Source: DTHT01 sp037444625 | Lineage (GTDB): Bacteria; Acidobacteriota; Terriglobia; Bryobacterales; Bryobacteraceae | NCBI GenBank assembly: GCA_037444625.1 | Contig: JBBIMA010000010.1 | Location: 20,564 to 84,563 of the forward strand | DNA: 64,000 nucleotides | Reading direction: 5' to 3' | In this document: piece after piece, positions 17,301 through 24,171 of the stretch | Numbering within the stretch: the first letter of the stretch is position 1 | Layout: the number at the start of each line of letters is the position of its first letter | Made by a program: the position numbers and the translations under genes | The notes under the pieces: model-generated | What the model was told of the DNA's origin: nothing | Database searches by the model: none | Seen by the model: only the letters and a program-made list of their open reading frames with translations

Positions 17301-17736
17301 CATAGATGAGCAAGGTGTTGGCCTGATTGTTGGGGCCGGTCCCGATGGTGGTGATCAGCACCCGCTCGTCGGCCCCCACCGCCACCCCCTCGGGCTTGGC
17401 GGGCAGGCTGACCCGGCCGCTGACCGTCATGGCGTCCAGGTCTATGACGTTCAGCGAGGTTCCGTCGAAGCAAGTGACGTAAAGATACTTGCCGCTGCGC
17501 GAGAGGGCGGCCGAGATGGGCATCCGATCCACCGGCACCGGCGTGAGAAAACGCCGCTGCGCGACGGCGTACACCTCGATGCGGTGAAAGGAGGTGTTCA
17601 CCAGATACAGGCGATTGCGCGCTTCGTCCAGCACGATGTCCAGCAAACTGCCGACCACCGGGACCACCCTGCCGAAAGTGGCCGCAGAGGCGGTTGCGGC
17701 CAGATACAGCAGGAGTAGCGCGCGAAGCCAAAACAT
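14374..17736 (-). CDS. Giant exported YVTN beta-propeller protein with Solibacter-type C-terminal domain
   Basis: This 1120-residue protein starts with a signal peptide (MFWLRALLLLYLAATASA). The body holds many propeller-type repeats (RNRLYLVNTSFHRIEVY, QRLYIANSGLNRVEVFD and TLYVANSGGESISIVD are clear YVTN units). A glycine/proline-rich linker lies near residues 440-500. The last ~220 residues (from ASYTASVAPGGLISIFGQ) match the TIGR03437 domain that is expanded in Solibacter-type acidobacteria. It is probably a surface or secreted protein of unknown ligand. The start was set at 17736 because the signal peptide begins there; upstream codons in the open frame are not protein-like. Confidence 0.88.
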   Translation of the reverse strand: MFWLRALLLLYLAATASAATFGRVVPVVGSLLDIVLDEARNRLYLVNTSFHRIEVYAVAQRRFLTPVPVDRMPISAALSRSGKYLYVTCFDGTSLNVIDLDAMTVSGRVSLPAKPEGVAVGADERVLITTIGTGPNNQANTLLIYDPSAAEGRAIGNVVIAPPPAQSPRLPPPSGRLALAARSRLAATPDGRYIIGLTNLNNTTGVAFVYEAASGSVLRSRQIGNISTVVSVSPDGSKFMAGLTLFDTETLTVLAQQNAANAPFPFQGGAQFSLTNNVGGSVFSPDGAWLFSAFNIPPLANPPARPNVSQLLVNDPDNLLIQLALQLGENIAGKMVISSDGGVIYALSESGFMILPVGRLQDNPIAMPESRAVLLVNDQCGVQAAQRTATVRVQNLGRGRLSITPQLLQTPQTAQAGIPGLGGAGAGGGAPGGSIIIILPPAPGVQPAPVPGTPGGAAAPVGPGQQQPAVAQTAPLVRVRPAEASLEFVFNANAARSLGTITPHNFVIQTPEAVNIPPRIRVYQNNRDAEARADVVPIEVGISDQEGLVDLAADAQRQRLYIANSGLNRVEVFDMRSRKLLEPIKVGQLPRSLALSPDGNTLYVANSGGESISIVDVNLGRVVGRVRFPATPLNASAPVITPSVIAAGLSGLQIVMSNGTLWQVIGEEAVPRPLSPIIGSLTVPAPRTMAATPNGEYIILVAGANNTMAYLYDALTDEYVVARQLVSGPAQGFLGPITAGPRGQYYVVNGMLLNQSLTPTAQPPTVQIPARAGQTTTMNRPVAGVAPVGPTTYARFMQPLRTSATALPSELPAVELVDANTGAVLRSAPALEAPLSTVVGAGRAFINGRTMAIDPSGQAAYVLTASGLSIVPLDQPRTDRPAVNRNGVVNMASYTASVAPGGLISIFGQSLAAAETAGGTPLPSILGGSCVTVNNRPLPLLMASPTQVNAQLPPDLAAGRYTLVVRAVERKAASAAYSLTVSKYAPAVFVDPVSGQAAIYHPDGRPVTKDRPAKRDQMVVVYATGLGATKGGRVTAGMPAPDEPLAVTDPVKVFFGDPSWQQSEMIVEWSGLMPGAIGVYQINVRVPGFRMRGDELPVTVRIGGVDSPTSAPVVPKVAVD

Positions 17737-17745
17737 CGGCAAACC

Positions 17746-17751
17746 AGTATA
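17746..17751 (-). promoter_or_regulatory. -10 box (TATACT) 9 bases before the YVTN protein start
   Basis: On the minus strand TATACT is followed by GGTTTGCCG and then the ATG. There is no ribosome-binding site, so the mRNA would be leaderless. A -35 hexamer is not clear. Confidence 0.45.
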
Positions 17752-17921
17752 ACCCCGGGACTGCGCCAAAGTTTCGCGCCCTGCCGCGAGACCCCCGGCC
17801 GCCGCCCTCGGCTGAGGCAAAGCCGTCCCGGCGCTCTGAGCGACCCGCGGATCCGCTGCGGCCCGGCTTCCTATATCATGGACGGCGTTCGCCATTTGCG
17901 AAGCCAAGGAGGAACAGCGTC

Positions 17922-18749
17922 ATGAAAGTCCTGATTCTGAGCCTGATGTGGGCCGCGGCTGCCCCGGCCCAAGGTCCGCGGATCTTCATCGTTACCGATC
18001 TGGAAGGAGTGGGCGGCGTGAACAATTGGGACGAGCAAGTCACGCCCGGCCAGCGGCGGTTCGAGGAATCCCGCCGCCTGCTGATCGGCGAACTCAATGC
18101 CGCGGTCGAAGGGGCGCTGGAAGCCGGCGCCAGCGAGGTCGTCATCTGGGACGGCCACGACGGCAGCCGTACGCTCTCGGTGGATGCGATCCCCGCCCGA
18201 GCCCGGCTGATCCAAGGCAAGCCCACCCCGGCCGACTACTACCTGAGCGAAGACCGCTACGACGGAATTATCTTTGTGGGCCAGCACGCCAAGGCCGGCA
18301 CTGCGAAGGGTCTGATGGCGCATTCACAGAGCCTGAGCGTGCGGGACATCACCATTAACGGCAAGTCGGTGGGCGAGTTGGGCCAGGTGGCGGCCATCGC
18401 CGGTCACTTCCGCATCCCGGTCATCATGCTGGCGGGGGACCAGGCGGCCTGCGACGAGTTCCTCCAACTGCAACCGAAAGGCGAGGCGGTGGCCGTGAAG
18501 AAAATGGCAGGCAAGGCTTCGGCCTGGAGTTTGTCGCACACGGAGGCCTGCCAGGCCATTCGGGCCGCGGCGCGCCGCGCCGTCCGGCGGATCAAGGAGT
18601 TTTCCCCCTGGATCATCGAGGGGCCGGTGGAGATGCGCTTCGAGTTCCATCCGCAGAAGACCCAGACCGGGGAGACCAAGGAAGTCCCGCCCCGGGTCTA
18701 TCGCGGTCAGACGGTGCTGGAGGCCTTCCAGCAATGGCTCGGTAAGTAG
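17922..18749 (+). CDS. M55 family D-aminopeptidase (DppA-like), exported
   Basis: M55 peptidases are self-compartmentalising zinc enzymes that cleave D-Ala-containing dipeptides from peptidoglycan. The 275-residue product has the metal-binding DLEGVGGV near residue 25, the conserved WDGHDGSR and GQHAKAGTAKG histidine motifs, and the family's C-terminal RFEFH strand. Unlike the cytoplasmic Bacillus DppA, it begins with a short signal peptide (LILSLMWAAAAPAQG), suggesting periplasmic turnover of wall peptides. A strong AAGGAGG ribosome-binding site fixes the start. A TATCAT box lies upstream near 17874. Confidence 0.9.
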   Translation: MKVLILSLMWAAAAPAQGPRIFIVTDLEGVGGVNNWDEQVTPGQRRFEESRRLLIGELNAAVEGALEAGASEVVIWDGHDGSRTLSVDAIPARARLIQGKPTPADYYLSEDRYDGIIFVGQHAKAGTAKGLMAHSQSLSVRDITINGKSVGELGQVAAIAGHFRIPVIMLAGDQAACDEFLQLQPKGEAVAVKKMAGKASAWSLSHTEACQAIRAAARRAVRRIKEFSPWIIEGPVEMRFEFHPQKTQTGETKEVPPRVYRGQTVLEAFQQWLGK

Positions 18750-18844
18750 TCCGTCCGGCGGCCGCGCCTGATCCGCTCAGCCTCAAGCCGTCTTTGGGAG
18801 CCGGCGCGGGCGGGGCGGCTTCGTTCAAATCAGTGAGGGCATCC

Positions 18845-19304
18845 ATGTCTGACACCAAGATTTGCCGGCGTTACTTCTTCTACGGCGCGTTGCTCGCCGG
18901 GGCCGTCCCTGCGGCCGGCTTCGCCGGCGCGCCGTCTTTGAAACGGTTGGGATACAAGTCCCCCAACGAGAAGTTGAATATCGCGGCCATCGGCGGGCTG
19001 TTATGGAGAAAGGACCCGCCTGGTGCCCGCCGGCCGGATGAAGGACTACGAGTTTCCCCCTCCCTTACTGACCCGCTCGCCGGGCCACTACCGCGACTGG
19101 ATCCGGGCCTGTAAAGGCGGAGAGCCGGCCTGCTCGAACTTCAGCGTCGCCGGGCCTTTCGTGCAGTGGATGCTGCTGGGCGTGATCGCAATGAAGTTCG
19201 AAGGCCGGCTGGACTGGGACGCCGCCCGGATGAGGTTTACCAACAACCCGGAGGCCAACCGCTATCTGAAGCCGGTCTTCCGCAAGGGCTGGAAATTCAC
19301 TTGA
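18845..19304 (+). pseudogene. Gfo/Idh/MocA oxidoreductase remnant with internal deletion and frameshift
   Basis: Two ends of one protein are present and the middle is gone. The 5' part (18845 to about 18995) encodes a Tat-type leader (CRRYFFYGALLAGAVPAAG) and the first Rossmann strand, KLNIAAIGG. From about 19002 a different frame encodes the C-terminal end: YGERTRLVPAGRMKDYEFP, then SPGHYRDWIRACKGGEPACS and the final NPEANRYLKPVFRKGWKF. Intact homologues are about 440 residues, so roughly 300 codons are missing at a junction near 18995-19002. The joined frame is shifted, so no functional enzyme can be made. Deletion in the genome or a misassembly could both explain it. Confidence 0.82.
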
Positions 19305-19470
19305 GGCCCGCCGGATGCCGGTTCCCCCGGCCCTGCGCGGCCCGAGCGCCTTGTTGTATCATGGAGTTTCGTCACCGAGAGGGCGCTGGTCACAGGCGTC
19401 CGCGCGCGAGGCGGCCGCGGCCCGGATCCGGCCAGGCGGCCTACCGTAGCTGGCAAGAGGTAGCACCATC

Positions 19471-19842
19471 ATGTACGCAGTGATCGAAACCGGCGGCAAG
19501 CAGTATCGGGTGGCCCCGGGCGACGTCATCGAGGTCGAGAAGCTGCCGGGAGAGGTTGGGGCCCAGATCGAGCTGACGCGCGTGCTGGCGCTCTGCCCGG
19601 AGCCCGGCCGGCTATTGAGCGGCGCCGAGCTGGAGGGCATCCGCGTGCGGGCCACCATCTCGGCTCAGTGCCGCGGCGAGAAAGTCAAGGTCTTCAAGTT
19701 CAAGCGCAAGAAGCAGTACAAGCGCACCATCGGCCACCGCCAGTGGCTGACTCGCCTGAAGGTGACCGAGATTCTCGGCCCCGGGCGAGAGGCCCCGGCC
19801 CCGCCGCCGGAGGCTTCCGAGGAGCACGACCATGGCGCATAA
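19471..19842 (+). CDS. rplU: Large ribosomal subunit protein bL21
   Basis: A 123-residue L21. It has the classic start MYAVIETGGKQYRVAPGDVIEVEKL and the rRNA-binding end KFKRKKQYKRTIGHRQWLTRLKV, then an acidic proline/alanine tail that is longer than usual. The gene is followed by rpmA and obgE, the standard order. The stop overlaps the rpmA start by 11 bases, implying translational coupling. The 166-base region upstream may be a ribosomal-protein leader, but I see no clear conserved structure. Confidence 0.96.
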   Translation: MYAVIETGGKQYRVAPGDVIEVEKLPGEVGAQIELTRVLALCPEPGRLLSGAELEGIRVRATISAQCRGEKVKVFKFKRKKQYKRTIGHRQWLTRLKVTEILGPGREAPAPPPEASEEHDHGA

Positions 19843-20089
19843 GAAGGGTGCCGGCATTTCCCGCAACGGCCGCGATTCCCACGGCCAACGGTTGGGCTTC
19901 AAGGTCTTCAGCGGCCAGATCGTGACCGGCGGTTCGATTCTGGTGCGCCAGCGGGGCGCCAAGGTCAAGCCGGGCGAGAACGTGGGCATGGGCAAGGACG
20001 ACACGCTGTATGCCCGCATTCCCGGGCGGGTCGTCTACCGCGACCGCGGCCGGCTGGGCAAGATCGTCAGCGTTTTGCCGCTCGGCTGA
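19832..20089 (+). CDS. rpmA: Large ribosomal subunit protein bL27
   Basis: An 85-residue L27. It begins MAHKKGAGISRNGRDSHGQR, the form without an N-terminal cleavage extension, so its N-terminus can reach the peptidyl-transferase centre directly. The core LGFKVFSGQIVTGGSILVRQRG and the ending GRLGKIVSVLPLG are typical. It overlaps rplU and is followed by a GC-rich hairpin and obgE. Confidence 0.96.
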   Translation: MAHKKGAGISRNGRDSHGQRLGFKVFSGQIVTGGSILVRQRGAKVKPGENVGMGKDDTLYARIPGRVVYRDRGRLGKIVSVLPLG

Positions 20090-20094
20090 GGTTG

Positions 20095-20121
20095 CCCGGC
20101 GGCCGCCTGGGCCGCGCCGGG
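20095..20121 (+). terminator. GC-rich hairpin between rpmA and obgE
   Basis: CCCGGCGGCC pairs with GGCCGCGCCGGG around a short loop with a two-base bulge. There is no U-run. It may act as an attenuating or RNA-stabilising structure within the operon and not as a true terminator. Confidence 0.3.
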
Positions 20122-20131
20122 AGGGGCGGCC

Positions 20132-21154
20132 GTGTTCATTGACGAAGTCCTCATCCTAGTCCAGGCGGGCGACGGAGGCAACGGCTGCTGCGCTTTCCGC
20201 CGTGAGAAATACGTTCCGCGAGGCGGCCCGAGCGGCGGCGACGGCGGGCGGGGCGGCGACGTCTTCTTGGTGGCCAGCGAACACGAGAACACCCTGCTGC
20301 GCTACCGCTTCAACCCCGAGCATCGCGCCGGCCGCGGGCGCCATGGCGAAGGCTCCAACCGCACCGGCCGGGACGGGGAATCCATCGAGCTGCCCGTGCC
20401 GGTCGGCACCCTGGTTTGGGACGCCGAGAGCGGCCGGTTACTGCACGACTTCACCCGCCCGGGCGAGCGCTTCCTGGCCGCGCGGGGCGGGCGCGGCGGG
20501 CGCGGTAACGCCCGCTTCGCCACCTCCACCAACCAGGTCCCGACCCGCTGCGAGCCCGGCCGGCCCGGCGAGCTGCGTCGCCTGCGCCTGGAGCTCAAGC
20601 TGCTGGCCGACGTAGGCCTGGTGGGCTTCCCCAACGCCGGCAAGTCCACCCTGATCTCCCGCATCTCGGCCGCCCGTCCCAAGATCGCCGATTATCCCTT
20701 TACCACCCTGGAGCCGCATCTGGGCGTAGTGCGCCTGGAGGACGACCGCAGCTTCGTGGTGGCCGACATCCCGGGACTGATCGAGGGCGCCCATCAAGGC
20801 CTGGGTCTGGGTGTGCGCTTCTTGCGGCATATCGAGCGCACCCGCCTGCTGGCCCATCTGGTGGACGTCTCGGAGGCCAGCGGGCGGGATCCGGCCCAAG
20901 ACTTCGCCGTCGTGCTCGGGGAGCTGGCCGAATTCAGCCCGGACTTGGCGCGCAAGCCGATGGTGGTGGTGGCCACCAAGATGGACGCCGCCCAGGATCC
21001 CGCCCGCCTGGAATCGCTCCGGCAGGCCGCCCGAGCGCGCGGCTTGCCGCTCTATTGCATCTCCAGCGTCACCGGGGAGGGCTTGGAGCAGCTCAAGCGG
21101 GCGCTGGCCGAGCGAGTCCTTCCTCGGCCGGAACCGCCGGCCCCCAAGGGCTAG
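20132..21154 (+). CDS. obgE: GTPase Obg/CgtA
   Basis: ObgE is an essential GTPase that acts in late 50S assembly and stress signalling. The 340-residue form has the glycine-rich Obg fold (residues 1-~158, AGDGGNGCCAFRREKYVPRG), then the G domain with GFPNAGKS, DIPGLIEGAHQG and TKMD (the usual NKxD has Thr for Asn). The C-terminal OCT domain of the longer Gram-positive form is absent. GTG start; its MFIDEVLI beginning matches the family. The stop TAG overlaps the stop of the convergent transpeptidase gene within the palindrome CTAG. Confidence 0.95.
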   Translation: MFIDEVLILVQAGDGGNGCCAFRREKYVPRGGPSGGDGGRGGDVFLVASEHENTLLRYRFNPEHRAGRGRHGEGSNRTGRDGESIELPVPVGTLVWDAESGRLLHDFTRPGERFLAARGGRGGRGNARFATSTNQVPTRCEPGRPGELRRLRLELKLLADVGLVGFPNAGKSTLISRISAARPKIADYPFTTLEPHLGVVRLEDDRSFVVADIPGLIEGAHQGLGLGVRFLRHIERTRLLAHLVDVSEASGRDPAQDFAVVLGELAEFSPDLARKPMVVVATKMDAAQDPARLESLRQAARARGLPLYCISSVTGEGLEQLKRALAERVLPRPEPPAPKG

Positions 21155-22392
21155 CGGGGGACCAACAGAGCGGGTGAGAACAGGCGCCGCTGGGCGAAGT
21201 AATTCTGCTCGAACAGCCGGCGATAGATCGCCCCGGCGATTTCCGCCGCCGTGGGCCCGCTGACGCCACGCCCTCCGGTCATCAACACCACCACGACCAG
21301 CCGGCTGTTGCCGAAATCGCTGAAGGAGCCGAACCAGCCCAGATGGGTCGTCCCGTCGGTGCACGTGCCGGTCTTGCCGCAGATGGGCGCATCCGGCGCG
21401 TAGAAGGCGCGGCGGGCGGTGCCGTACTCGACCGCTCCGATCAACCCGGGTTTGATGGCCGGGATCCAGCGGGCAATGTCCAGCCGCCGCTTGATGCGCG
21501 GGACCAGCTCGGCCGCTTCCTGTTCCGAGCGCGGGTATTGCAGGTAATACAGCGTCCCGCCGTTGGCCACCGCCGCCAGGAAGGCCGCCAACTGAAGCGG
21601 CGTTTGGGATATTCCCTCGCCGAAGCTGGTCATCATCCCCATGCCGCCGTTCTTGGGCGGCTCGCCGGGGAACACGCCCGAGTTTTCCCCTTCCAGATTC
21701 AAGCCGGCCGGCTCGCCCAGCCCGAACAGGCGGGCATAGTAGGCGAAGCGGGCGTAACCCAGCTTGACGCCCAGGGCGGCGAAATACGGATTGTTGGAAT
21801 GGGCCAGGGCCTCGGTCAGGTCCAGGCGCATGCGGCGGGAGATGCGCAGCACGGTATCCCGCTCGATGAGGCCTTCGCTCAGGGCGGCCAGCGCCGCGAA
21901 TATTTTCACGGTCGAGCAGGGCTGGAAGCTTCCGCCCAGCGCCAGCTTCTGGTTGACCATCGAGAGGATGCGCCCGCTGGAGGGATCCACCGCCACCACC
22001 GTGCCGTTGTACGGTCCCAGGGCCTCGACCGCGGCCCGCCGGACGGTCAAATCCTCGCCGTCCACGTTATCGCCCTCGGTGGAGGGCGCGAAGGTCGGCA
22101 CGGTCCACGGGCTGCGCGGGCGGCGCTGCGCCGGCCGCCGCGTCGTTCTTCGGGCGGAAGCGCCCGTAGCCTTCGTGCGGGCCGGGCTGCCGGAGCTCTT
22201 GCGGGCGGCGGCCGGCGCAGCGACGGATCGGGCGGCGGCGGTTTTGGTCTTCGGGGTGCCGGCGGCTTTCAGCCGGACGGCGGTTCGCGCGGTGGAGCTT
22301 CTGGCCGTGCGTATGATCCCCCGGGCCGGAGTCTCAGCCAGCAGCAATAAGCAAGCCAGGAGGAGGATGCCGGTCGGTATCTCTCGGGTCAT
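21151..22392 (-). CDS. Penicillin-binding protein (transpeptidase domain only)
   Basis: A 413-residue DD-transpeptidase-type protein with the full active site: S160-T-V-K163, S199-N-N201 and K340-T-G342. A hydrophobic N-terminal segment (GILLLACLLLLAETPARG) is a signal or anchor. Residues ~27-95 form an unusual low-complexity arginine/alanine/threonine/serine-rich basic stretch before the catalytic domain. There is no transglycosylase or PASTA domain. It may cross-link peptidoglycan or act as a beta-lactam-sensing or hydrolysing homologue of class D enzymes; the sequence does not decide between them. An upstream in-frame ATG at 22446 adds residues that do not look like a signal. Confidence 0.85.
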   Translation of the reverse strand: MTREIPTGILLLACLLLLAETPARGIIRTARSSTARTAVRLKAAGTPKTKTAAARSVAAPAAARKSSGSPARTKATGASARRTTRRPAQRRPRSPWTVPTFAPSTEGDNVDGEDLTVRRAAVEALGPYNGTVVAVDPSSGRILSMVNQKLALGGSFQPCSTVKIFAALAALSEGLIERDTVLRISRRMRLDLTEALAHSNNPYFAALGVKLGYARFAYYARLFGLGEPAGLNLEGENSGVFPGEPPKNGGMGMMTSFGEGISQTPLQLAAFLAAVANGGTLYYLQYPRSEQEAAELVPRIKRRLDIARWIPAIKPGLIGAVEYGTARRAFYAPDAPICGKTGTCTDGTTHLGWFGSFSDFGNSRLVVVVLMTGGRGVSGPTAAEIAGAIYRRLFEQNYFAQRRLFSPALLVPR

Positions 22393-22504
22393 GAGCCGGT
22401 TCTTCGAGTGGGCTGACAGGGCGCCATGGGCCGCCTCATCCGCCATTGTCTTTGCATCGGCCGTATCAAGTCAAGCGATTAGTGGCTCGCGGGCTGGGGC
22501 GGCG

Positions 22505-22510
22505 TACAAT
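22505..22510 (+). promoter_or_regulatory. -10 box (TACAAT) 11 bases before nadE
   Basis: TACAAT is followed by GGAATTCTCCC and the ATG. No ribosome-binding site is visible. The predicted leader is only about 4-5 bases. Confidence 0.45.
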
Positions 22511-22521
22511 GGAATTCTCCC

Positions 22522-24171
22522 ATGCGCATCGCGCTGGCCCAAATCAACACCACGGTGGGCGATCTGCCGGGCAATCGGGGCTTGATGCTGGAGGCGGCTC
22601 GCCGGGCCGCGGACGGCGGGGCCGACCTGGTGGTCTTTCCGGAACTCTCCCTCACGGGGTATCCGCCGCGCGACCTGGTCGAGAAGGAGAGCTTCCTGGA
22701 GCGCGTCGAGGAGCACTTGAACGGGCTGGCCGCCGACACCGCCGGGCTCAGCCCGGCGCTGATCTGCGGGTACGTGGGCCGCTCGGACTCATCGGCCGGC
22801 AAACAGGCCACCAACAGCGCCGCCCTCATTCAAGGGGGGCGCATTCGCTTCCGGCAAGATAAGGCCCTGCTACCCACTTACGACGTCTTCGACGAGGCGC
22901 GCTACTTCCGGCCTGCCGAGCGGCAGGCGTTGTGCGAAATCGCCGGACGGAAGGTGGCCCTGACCATCTGCGAGGACGCCTGGAACGACAAGCAGTTCTG
23001 GGAGCGCCGCCTTTACAACCGCGATCCGGTCGAGGAGCTGGCGCGGGCCGGGGCCGAGCTGCTGATCTCGGTCAACGCCTCGCCCTACCACATGGGCAAA
23101 CGGGAGCTGCGCCGCCAGATCTTCGCCAACACGGCGCGCCGCCGCCGCCTGCCGGTGGTCTACGTCAACCAGGTGGGGGGCAACGACGAGCTGGTTTTCG
23201 ACGGCTCCAGTTTCGCTCTGGACGCGGAGGCCCGCCTGATCGCTTCGGCACGCTCCTTCGCGGAGGATCTGGTCTTTGCCGATCCCTTCCAGGGCGTGGG
23301 CGAGCAGCGCGCCGACCTGGAGGACGAGCACGAGGCGGTCTACCAGGCCCTGGTTCTGGGCACGCGGGATTACCTGCGCAAGTGCGGTTTCCGCAGCGTC
23401 CTGCTGGGCTTGAGCGGCGGCATTGACTCTTCGCTCACGGCCGTGATCGCGCGGGACGCCGTGGGTCCGGAGAACGTGGTCGGAGTCGCCATGCCCGGGC
23501 CGTTTTCTTCGCCCGCCAGCCTGGCGGATGCACGGGCGCTGGCCGCCAGCCTGGGCATCCGGTTTGAAGTGGCGCCCATCAGCGGCCTTTACGAGGCGTT
23601 CTTGCAGGTCTTGCAGCCGCTGTTCGCCGGCGCCCCGGCCGATGTGACCGAGGAGAATCTCCAGGCCCGCATCCGGGCGGTGATCCTGATGGCCCTCTCC
23701 AACAAATGGGGCTCGCTGGTGCTCACCACGGGCAACAAGAGCGAGCTGGCGGTGGGCTACTGCACCCTGTACGGCGACATGAGCGGCGGGCTGGCGGTGA
23801 TCAGCGACGTGCCCAAGACTCTGGTCTACGAGTTGGCCCGGGTGGCCAACCGGCGGCATCCCGGAGCGATCCCCGAAAGCGTCTTCGAGAAGCCGCCCTC
23901 GGCCGAGCTGCGCCCCAACCAGCGGGACACCGACTCGCTGCCGCCTTACGAACTGCTGGATCAAGTCCTGCGGGCCTACATCGAAGAGTCGCAGCCCGCC
24001 CGGCGCATCGCCGCCGAGCTCGGCCTGCCCTTGGAGTTCGTCCGCCAGATCATCAACAAGGTGGACCGGAACGAGTACAAGCGCCAGCAGGCCGCGCCGG
24101 GTTTGAAAGTGACCACCAAGGCCTTCGGGATCGGGCGGCGCTTCCCGATCGCCCAGCGATTCACGGAATGA
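22522..24171 (+). CDS. nadE: Glutamine-dependent NAD+ synthetase
   Basis: NadE makes NAD+ from deamido-NAD+, glutamine and ATP, the last step of NAD synthesis. The 549-residue protein fuses a nitrilase-type glutaminase (catalytic E41, K114 and C150, the last in VALTICEDAW) to the synthetase domain with the ATP-pyrophosphatase loop SGGIDSS starting at S298. A C-terminal segment (FEKPPSAELRPNQRDTDSLP) matches the family. nadD lies elsewhere in the window. Its stop overlaps the start of the next gene by 4 bases (ATGA). Confidence 0.96.
   Translation: MRIALAQINTTVGDLPGNRGLMLEAARRAADGGADLVVFPELSLTGYPPRDLVEKESFLERVEEHLNGLAADTAGLSPALICGYVGRSDSSAGKQATNSAALIQGGRIRFRQDKALLPTYDVFDEARYFRPAERQALCEIAGRKVALTICEDAWNDKQFWERRLYNRDPVEELARAGAELLISVNASPYHMGKRELRRQIFANTARRRRLPVVYVNQVGGNDELVFDGSSFALDAEARLIASARSFAEDLVFADPFQGVGEQRADLEDEHEAVYQALVLGTRDYLRKCGFRSVLLGLSGGIDSSLTAVIARDAVGPENVVGVAMPGPFSSPASLADARALAASLGIRFEVAPISGLYEAFLQVLQPLFAGAPADVTEENLQARIRAVILMALSNKWGSLVLTTGNKSELAVGYCTLYGDMSGGLAVISDVPKTLVYELARVANRRHPGAIPESVFEKPPSAELRPNQRDTDSLPPYELLDQVLRAYIEESQPARRIAAELGLPLEFVRQIINKVDRNEYKRQQAAPGLKVTTKAFGIGRRFPIAQRFTE

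Noticed and set aside
19305..19470. Possible ribosomal-protein leader (L21-type) before rplU
   Set aside because: The region is GC-rich and can form hairpins, but I could not identify a conserved leader structure by eye.
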